From: Streptomyces sp. CBMA123
GTDB taxonomy: Bacteria > Actinomycetota > Actinomycetes > Streptomycetales > Streptomycetaceae
Assembly: GCF_014596465.1 (NCBI RefSeq)
Contig: NZ_MECK01000223.1
Span: 1 to 64,000 of the forward strand
DNA length: 64,000 nt
Reading direction: 5' to 3'
Positions 59,390 to 64,000 of the stretch are shown one piece after another. How positions within the stretch are numbered: position 1 is the stretch's first letter; the number at the start of each line of letters is the position of its first letter. The translations under genes were made by a program, and so were the position numbers. The notes beneath the pieces were generated by a model. The model did not search any database, was not told the origin of the DNA, and was given only the letters and a program-made list of their open reading frames with translations.

Positions 59390-60094
59390 ATGTCCGTTCT
59401 GTCTGTTCTCGACCCGGCCGTCACCGTCGCCCACGCCGTGGTCTCCTCGATCGCCCAGGTCCTGCCGACCGCGCTGGCGATCGTCCTGTTCGTCCTCGCC
59501 GTCCGGCTCTGCCTGCACCCGCTGGCGCGGGCGGCGGCGCGCGGGGAGAAGGCCCGTTCCAAGCTCGCGCCGAAGGTCGCCGAGCTGAACACCAAGCACA
59601 AGAACAACCCGGAGAAGGCGCGCGAGGCGCTCGCCGAGCTGTACCGGAAGGAGCAGGTCTCGCCGTTCGCGGGCTGCCTGCCGATGCTGGTGCAGATCCC
59701 GTTCTTCTCGGTGATGTACCGGCTGTTCACCACCCCGAACGACCTGCTGGACCACACCCTGTTCGGGGTGCCGCTGGGCCTGCACATCGGGAACGCGCAC
59801 GGCGCCGGGCAGTTCGCGGTGTTCGCGGTGCTGGAGGCCGGGCTGGCGGCCGTCGGGTACGTCAACTACCGCCGGGCCCGGCGGGCGGCGGCGGCCGCTG
59901 CGGCGACGCAGGCCACCCCGCAGCCGGGGGCGGCGCTGATGCCGTACCTGTCGTTCGCCTCGGTGCTGTTCGCGCTGCTGGTGCCGGTGGCCGCCGCGCT
60001 CTACCTGGTGACGACCAGCGTGTGGTCGGCGTCCGAACGGGCCTGGCTGTACCGGGGTACGGGCCAGGTCCCGGCGACGGCGCTGGCGGTCTAG
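59390..60094 (+). CDS. yidC: YidC/Oxa1-family membrane insertase, extra copy (234 aa)
   Basis: Membrane helices with the Oxa1 pattern: LFVLAVRLCLHPLARAAARGEKARSKLAPKVAELNTKHKNNPEKAREALAELYRKEQVSPFAGCLPMLVQIPFF, then MYRLFTT and C-terminal helices, with the hydrophilic-groove Arg in VRLCLHPL. It inserts proteins in the cytoplasmic membrane. The protein is shorter than the main YidC and without a long first loop, so it is a secondary copy paired with DUF6412. Confidence 0.9.
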   Translation: MSVLSVLDPAVTVAHAVVSSIAQVLPTALAIVLFVLAVRLCLHPLARAAARGEKARSKLAPKVAELNTKHKNNPEKAREALAELYRKEQVSPFAGCLPMLVQIPFFSVMYRLFTTPNDLLDHTLFGVPLGLHIGNAHGAGQFAVFAVLEAGLAAVGYVNYRRARRAAAAAAATQATPQPGAALMPYLSFASVLFALLVPVAAALYLVTTSVWSASERAWLYRGTGQVPATALAV

Positions 60095-60330
60095 CGGGGT
60101 TCCGGGCCCCCGCCCGCCGGGCCGGCCTGCGCGGCGGTGAGCCGCCGGTAGTCGGCGGCAGGCGGCGGTAGGCGGCGGAGCCGTGCCCGAGGGGGCGGCG
60201 TCGGCGGCCTCGATCCGGTCGGGCAGCGGGGGGTGCCGTCGTGCCCGGCCGGTCGGACGCCCCGCCCGGAGGCCGTAGCCTGTGGTGATCGTTTCGGGTC
60301 CCGTCTCGGGACAGGTGGAGGGATGTCGTC

Positions 60331-61098
60331 ATGGTGGCTGCTCCGGCGCTCGCCGAGCTGCGCGAGGTGTGCCAGCCGCAGGCCAAGCTGCAGAGCCGCA
60401 ACGGTGAGCACTGGGCGGGCCGGCTCTACATGCGGGCGATCTCGCTGCGGACCACCCGGCAGCTGGTGCGCACCTCGGTCTCGCCGAACACCCTGACCTG
60501 GGTGATGGTGGTGTGCGGGGTCGGCGGCGGCGCGGCCCTGCTGATCCCGGGCCTGACCGGCGCGGTGCTGGCGGCGGTGCTCTTCCAGCTGTTCCTGCTG
60601 TTCGACTGCGTGGACGGCGAAGTGGCGCGCTGGAAGCGCCAGTTCAGCATGGCCGGGGTGTACGTGGACCGGCTCGGCGCCTACCTCGCGGACGCCGCGC
60701 TGATGATCGGCGCGGGCGTGCGGGCGGCGCGCGGGGGCTCGGAGCTGTGGGTGTCGGCGGGCCTGGCGGCCGCGCTGGGCGTGGTGCTGCTCAAGGCCTC
60801 GACGGACCTGGTGGACGTGGCCCGCGCCCGCAGCGGGCAGCCGCCGGCGGGCGAGGAGTCGACCCAGCCGCGCTCCCAGGGCATCGCGACGGCCCGCCGG
60901 TTCGCCTCGATCTTCAAGATCCACCGGGTGACGAACGGCATCGAGGCGTCGCTGGTACTGCTGGCGGCGGCCGTGGTGGACGCCGGGCTGCACAACCTGG
61001 ACGCGACCCGCTGGACGCTCGCCGGGATCACGGTGATCACCTGGGGGATGGTGGTGGCGCACCTGGCGTCGATCCTGTCCTCCTCGCGGCTGCGCTGA
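60331..61098 (+). CDS. CDP-alcohol phosphatidyltransferase (255 aa)
   Basis: The CDP-OH-P motif D-x2-D-G-x2-A-R-x8-G-x3-D-x3-D is complete in FDCVDGEVARWKRQFSMAGVYVDRLGAYLAD. Five or six membrane helices follow. The enzyme transfers a phosphoalcohol from CDP-activated lipid or alcohol, making phospholipids or a related product. The start has GGAGGG nine bases upstream. The gene stands in the same direction as YidC but 230 bases away. Confidence 0.9.
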   Translation: MVAAPALAELREVCQPQAKLQSRNGEHWAGRLYMRAISLRTTRQLVRTSVSPNTLTWVMVVCGVGGGAALLIPGLTGAVLAAVLFQLFLLFDCVDGEVARWKRQFSMAGVYVDRLGAYLADAALMIGAGVRAARGGSELWVSAGLAAALGVVLLKASTDLVDVARARSGQPPAGEESTQPRSQGIATARRFASIFKIHRVTNGIEASLVLLAAAVVDAGLHNLDATRWTLAGITVITWGMVVAHLASILSSSRLR

Positions 61099-61187
61099 GC
61101 CGCGGGGCCCGGGCCGCACCGAGCCGCGGGGCCCGGGCCGCACCGAGTCGCGGGGCGGAGCCGCACCGAGCCGCAGGGCGGAGCCGC
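61099..61187. repeat. Tandem 23-24-bp GC-rich repeat
   Basis: Four adjacent units beginning GCCGCGGGGC (two exact 24-bp copies, then two diverged copies with CGGAGCCGC) follow directly on the CDP-alcohol phosphatidyltransferase stop. They can fold and may end transcription. Confidence 0.65.
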
Positions 61188-61272
61188 CCCTCCCCCGCCG
61201 GGGGGAGGGGTCCGGCGCAAGCCCGTTGCCGGGCGGACGCGGGGGCACCGGACCGCCCGGGAGGGTGGAGCC

Positions 61273-61866
61273 ATGACGACGCCACCGTCCACCGACGCCG
61301 CTGCCTCCGCCGCCGTTCCCGCCGCTTCTGCCGCTTCTGCCGCTTCCGCCGTGCCCGCCCCGCCCCGCTGGGCCGTCCGCGCCGCCCACCTGGCCGCGGT
61401 CACCGCCCTGCCGACCGGGCTGTGGCGACTCGGACTGGTCCTCGGGCGGCACGGCGGCTACACCGACGCGGGCTACCACGCGGTGGGCTTCACCGGCTGG
61501 GACGCGGTGTGGCCGCTCACCCTGAGCGTGCTCACCGAGGCGCTGGCGCTGCTCACCCTGGGCCTGGTCCGGCCGTGGGGCACGGTGCCGCCGCGCTGGA
61601 TCCCGTTCCTCGGCGGGCGGCCGGTGGACCCGCGCCGGGTCGTGCTGGCGGCCTCGCTGGGCGCGGCCGGGCTGACGGTACTCTGGACGCCGTTCCTCGC
61701 CTGGTGGGCGGTGCCGCACCCGGACATGACCCCGCTCGGGCACCTGCTGGTCGGCTTCCTCTACCTGCCCGCGGTCGCCTGGGGCCCGCTGCTGGCGGCG
61801 GTCACCGTCTCGTACCACCGGCGGCACCGCGCGGTCGCCGCGCACCCCCTGGCCGTCGGCCGTTAA
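61273..61866 (+). CDS. Integral membrane protein (197 aa)
   Basis: After an Ala/Ser-rich start (VPAASAASAASAVPAPPRW) come four membrane helices (about residues 36-53, 77-99, 121-145 and 155-178). No motif fixes the function. ATG 61273 has GGAGGGTGGAG upstream. Its stop overlaps the end of the convergent ArsR gene by four bases. Confidence 0.8.
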   Translation: MTTPPSTDAAASAAVPAASAASAASAVPAPPRWAVRAAHLAAVTALPTGLWRLGLVLGRHGGYTDAGYHAVGFTGWDAVWPLTLSVLTEALALLTLGLVRPWGTVPPRWIPFLGGRPVDPRRVVLAASLGAAGLTVLWTPFLAWWAVPHPDMTPLGHLLVGFLYLPAVAWGPLLAAVTVSYHRRHRAVAAHPLAVGR

Positions 61867-62294
61867 CCGTGCCAGGCCGGTTCGGAGCCGGACGCGGAGT
61901 CGGGCGCGGAATCTGACGTGGAGCCGGACGCCGAGCCTCGCCCGGAGTCGGGCGCGGAGCCGGGCTCGTTGCGGGCGAGCGCGGCGAGGACGGTGTCGAG
62001 CAGGCCGGGGAAGCGCCGTTCGAGGTCGACCGTCCGCAGGGCGGAGAACCGGCGGTTGGCCTCCTCGCGCTGGCTGATCACCCCGGCCTCGCGCAGCACC
62101 TTGAAGTGGTGGCTGAGGGTGGAGGGCGCGACCTCCACCGGGAAGGTGCCGCAGGCCCGTTCGGGCTCGGCGCGCAGGATTCGGGCGATCGTCATCCGGG
62201 TGGGGTCGGAGAGCGCGTGGAGGACGTCGTACAGGTCGATCTCCTCGGCCGCGGGGTGGGCGAGGGCCGGTCGGCGGCGGGTGCTGCGGGGCAC
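61863..62294 (-). CDS. ArsR-family transcriptional regulator (143 aa)
   Basis: Winged helix: EIDLYDVLHALSDPTRMTIARILRAEPERACGTFPVEVAPSTLSHHFKVLREAGVISQREEANRRFSALR. No metal-binding CxC is present near helix 3, so it probably senses something other than metal (for example redox or quinone stress). GTG 62294 has GGAGG seven bases upstream. The repetitive Ser/Asp/Gly tail is disordered. It faces the quinone oxidoreductase gene across a nested inverted repeat and should repress it. Confidence 0.85.
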   Translation of the reverse strand: MPRSTRRRPALAHPAAEEIDLYDVLHALSDPTRMTIARILRAEPERACGTFPVEVAPSTLSHHFKVLREAGVISQREEANRRFSALRTVDLERRFPGLLDTVLAALARNEPGSAPDSGRGSASGSTSDSAPDSASGSEPAWHG

Positions 62295-62315
62295 GTTCAG
62301 ACCTCCTCTGATCTG

Positions 62316-62387
62316 CGATGTTCGACAAACGCCGAAACGAAGTGGTACCACTGTGGCGCAAACAGTTTCGTCGTTCGTCGAACATCG
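62316..62387. promoter_or_regulatory. Nested inverted repeat between ArsR and oxidoreductase genes
   Basis: CGATGTTCGAC (62316-62326) pairs with GTCGAACATCG (62377-62387), and CGAAAC (62333-62338) with GTTTCG (62365-62370), both around the same centre. The palindrome GTGGTACCAC (62342-62351) lies within. Such dyads suit a dimeric regulator with several sites controlling both divergent promoters. Confidence 0.75.
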
Positions 62388-62405
62388 TAGTCGAGGGGGC
62401 CCGAC

Positions 62406-63395
62406 ATGCGCGCACTGGTGATGACCGCACCCGGTGGAGCCGAGAATTCCGAGATCCAGCAGATCGACGCACCGCACCCCGGCCCCGGCCAGGTGGCGAT
62501 CGACGTCGCCTGGGCCGGACTGAACTTCGTGGACGTGATGGCCCGCCGGGGCGACGGCGGGTACACCGCCGAGTGGCCGTACCTGCCGGGCAAGGAGGTC
62601 TCCGGCACGGTCCGCGCGCTCGGCGAGGGCGTCACCGGGCTCGCCGTGGGCGACCGGGTCGCGGCCGCACCGGTCGGCGGCGGGCTGGCCGAGGTCGTGC
62701 TCGCCGACGCCGCACTGACCGTCCCCGTCCCGGACGGGCTGGCGCTCAGCACCGCTGCCGCCGCCCCGCTCGGCCTCGCCACCGCCGTCCTGCTGCTGAC
62801 CGACGCGGGCCGGCTGACCGCCGGGGACAACGTCCTGGTCCACTCGGCCGGCGGCGGCATCGGCAGCGCGATCGCCCAGCTCGTCCCGCTGCTCGGCGGC
62901 GGAGGCACCCTGATCGGCACCGTCGGCCGCCCCGAGAAGGCCACCGCCGCCGTCGGCCTCGGCTACCACCACGCCTTCGCCCGCGACGAGAAGCTCGCCG
63001 ACGCCATCCGCACCGCCACCGACGGCCGGGGCGTCGACCTCGTCCTCGACCCGCTCGGCACCACCGCCCTGGACCTCGACCTCGCGGTCGCCGCACCCGG
63101 CGGCCGGATCGTCCTGTTCGGCAACGCGGGCGGCGGCGAGGTCAGCGACCTGCCCACGCTCGGCCGGCTGATGGGCGGCAACCTCTCCGTCACCGGCTTC
63201 AGCCACCGCGGCTTCGCCGCCACCGCCCCCGAACGCCTCGCCCGCGCCATCCGCACCACCCTCGACCTGCAGGCCGAGCACGGCCTCACCATTCCGCTCA
63301 CCGAACTGCCCGGCCTGGAGGCCGTACCGGCCGCGCACGACGCGATGCAGGAAGGGCGGGCCACCGGCAAGTACGTGGTGCGGGTCGCCGGTTGA
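62406..63395 (+). CDS. Zinc-free MDR / quinone oxidoreductase-like protein (329 aa)
   Basis: Quinone oxidoreductase pattern: AGLNFVDVMARRGDGGY, YLPGKEVSGTV, VGDRVAAAPVGGGLAE, then the NADPH site VLVHSAGGGIGSAIAQLV and VDLVLDPLG. The zinc-binding residues of alcohol dehydrogenases are absent, as in QOR. ATG 62406 follows GAGGGGG. It is probably repressed by the divergent ArsR protein and induced by electrophiles or quinones. Confidence 0.9.
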   Translation: MRALVMTAPGGAENSEIQQIDAPHPGPGQVAIDVAWAGLNFVDVMARRGDGGYTAEWPYLPGKEVSGTVRALGEGVTGLAVGDRVAAAPVGGGLAEVVLADAALTVPVPDGLALSTAAAAPLGLATAVLLLTDAGRLTAGDNVLVHSAGGGIGSAIAQLVPLLGGGGTLIGTVGRPEKATAAVGLGYHHAFARDEKLADAIRTATDGRGVDLVLDPLGTTALDLDLAVAAPGGRIVLFGNAGGGEVSDLPTLGRLMGGNLSVTGFSHRGFAATAPERLARAIRTTLDLQAEHGLTIPLTELPGLEAVPAAHDAMQEGRATGKYVVRVAG

Positions 63396-63604
63396 CGGGT
63401 GTCACATGACGGACGCCGGGCGCCACGGCCCGGCCGGTCGGCGTGAGCGAGCCGGCCACGGCCCGGTGCCCGTCGGACAACTCGGTGACGGCGAAGGCGG
63501 ATTCGACCTTCCGGCGCGGCGGCTACGGCGGCTGCGGCGGAGGCTGCGGAGGCTGCGGCGAGCGCTGCGGGCATAGGCCGGGCCGGGGCCGCGTTGGGCC
63601 CGGC
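63396..63604. other. GC-rich intergenic region with GCGGAGGCTGCGG repeats
   Basis: The part 63,521-63,575 consists of imperfect GGCTGCGGCGGA units of about 12 bases. No gene is seen. The start of the next gene has no obvious ribosome site. Confidence 0.5.
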
Positions 63605-64000
63605 ATGACCGAGATTCTGGTGATCGGCGCGAACGGCAGTGTGGGCAGGCACGTGGTGGCCTCGCTCGCTGAGGGCGGGCACGAGGTGCGGGCGCTGGTG
63701 CGGGACGGCGCCAAGGCCGCGCTGCCGGTGGGCGTGGAGGCCGTCCAGGGTGATCTGGCGGTGCCGGAGAGCCTGGTGGCCGCGCTCGGCGGCGGGGTGG
63801 AGGCCGTCTACCTGATGTGGCCCGGGATCCCGGTGCAGCCGCGGGTGGTGGAGCTGATCGCCGAGCACGCCGGGCGGGTCGTCTACCTGTCGACGGATGT
63901 GCCGGATCTCGCGGACGACGAGCCGGCCGTGATCTTCCACCAGGAGATCGAACGGCTGATCCGCCGGTCCGGCCTGGAGTGGACCTTCGTGCGGGCGATC
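63605..64000 (+). CDS. NmrA-like NAD(P)-binding protein (partial, cut by the window end)
   Basis: The first 132 codons give TEILVIGANGSVGRHVVASLAEGGHEVRALVRD, the G-x-x-G-x-x-G nucleotide site of NmrA-like atypical SDRs, then VEAVQGDLAVPESLVAAL, AVYLMWPG and RLIRRSGLEWTFVRAI, typical of the family's continuation. These proteins are redox sensors or NAD(P)H-dependent reductases. The stop lies beyond the window. Confidence 0.85.
   Translation, partial: MTEILVIGANGSVGRHVVASLAEGGHEVRALVRDGAKAALPVGVEAVQGDLAVPESLVAALGGGVEAVYLMWPGIPVQPRVVELIAEHAGRVVYLSTDVPDLADDEPAVIFHQEIERLIRRSGLEWTFVRAI

Overview
The window is very GC-rich, uses Streptomyces-style codons, has many ATGA/GTGA overlaps and carries actinomycete-specific families (WhiB-like, XRE-DUF5753/DUF397 pairs, DUF2637, DUF4913, NsdA-like). 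It comes from a Streptomyces/Kitasatospora-type actinomycete. I read it as most of a large integrated mobile element, from before base 1 to about 56,340, followed by ordinary chromosome to base 64,000.

Layout. (1) 1-14,010: small, mostly rightward element genes: a double DnaB-N-domain protein, a frameshifted DNA C5-methyltransferase, an MFS transporter, a HAD hydrolase, DUF4913, a RelE-fold toxin-like protein and wHTH proteins. Two short genes here seem to have lost their start codons. (2) 14,077-21,022: a leftward replication/mobilisation operon: small protein, replication-initiator-like protein, DnaC-like loader, WhiB-like regulator, DUF2637 membrane protein, MobC-like protein with an oriT-like palindrome, and relaxase. 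(3) 21,724-34,584: a regulatory island: IclR, a FabG-type reductase, MmyB-like and XRE-DUF5753/DUF397 regulators, a HATPase with a TTA codon, a pair of related unknown proteins, a kinase-like protein, a zincin and two large TPR regulators. (4) 34,909-49,753: a tightly packed cluster that looks biosynthetic: P-loop kinase, class III aminotransferase, nucleotidyltransferase, glycosyltransferase, Fe(II)/2OG oxygenase, SHMT-like PLP enzyme, class I/II aminotransferase, adenylation-carrier protein, HAD-methyltransferase fusion, caspase-fold-like protein, TmrB-like ATPase and APH-like kinase. Its product is unknown; the TmrB-like and APH-like proteins are candidates for self-resistance. (5) 50,015-56,191: element right end: unknown protein, GNAT-like protein overlapping an SMC/Rad50-like protein without a Walker A motif, a complete HAD-IIA phosphatase and a small protein. 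(6) 56,145-64,000: chromosome: a HAD-IIA gene cut after about 126 codons, Gfo/Idh oxidoreductase, VapBC-like pair, DUF6412, YidC-like insertase, CDP-alcohol phosphatidyltransferase, membrane protein, ArsR regulator divergent from a quinone oxidoreductase, and a partial NmrA-like gene.

The most striking point is the right junction. The chromosomal HAD-IIA gene stops matching its family just after the codons for GETRT. About 650 bp inside the element lies a complete, roughly 83% identical HAD-IIA gene with the same leader/RBS, but with different synonymous codons across that junction. The element therefore appears to break a host gene and bring its own replacement copy, recoded at the presumed attachment core. 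No integrase gene is visible in the window, so the integrase and left end should lie to the left.
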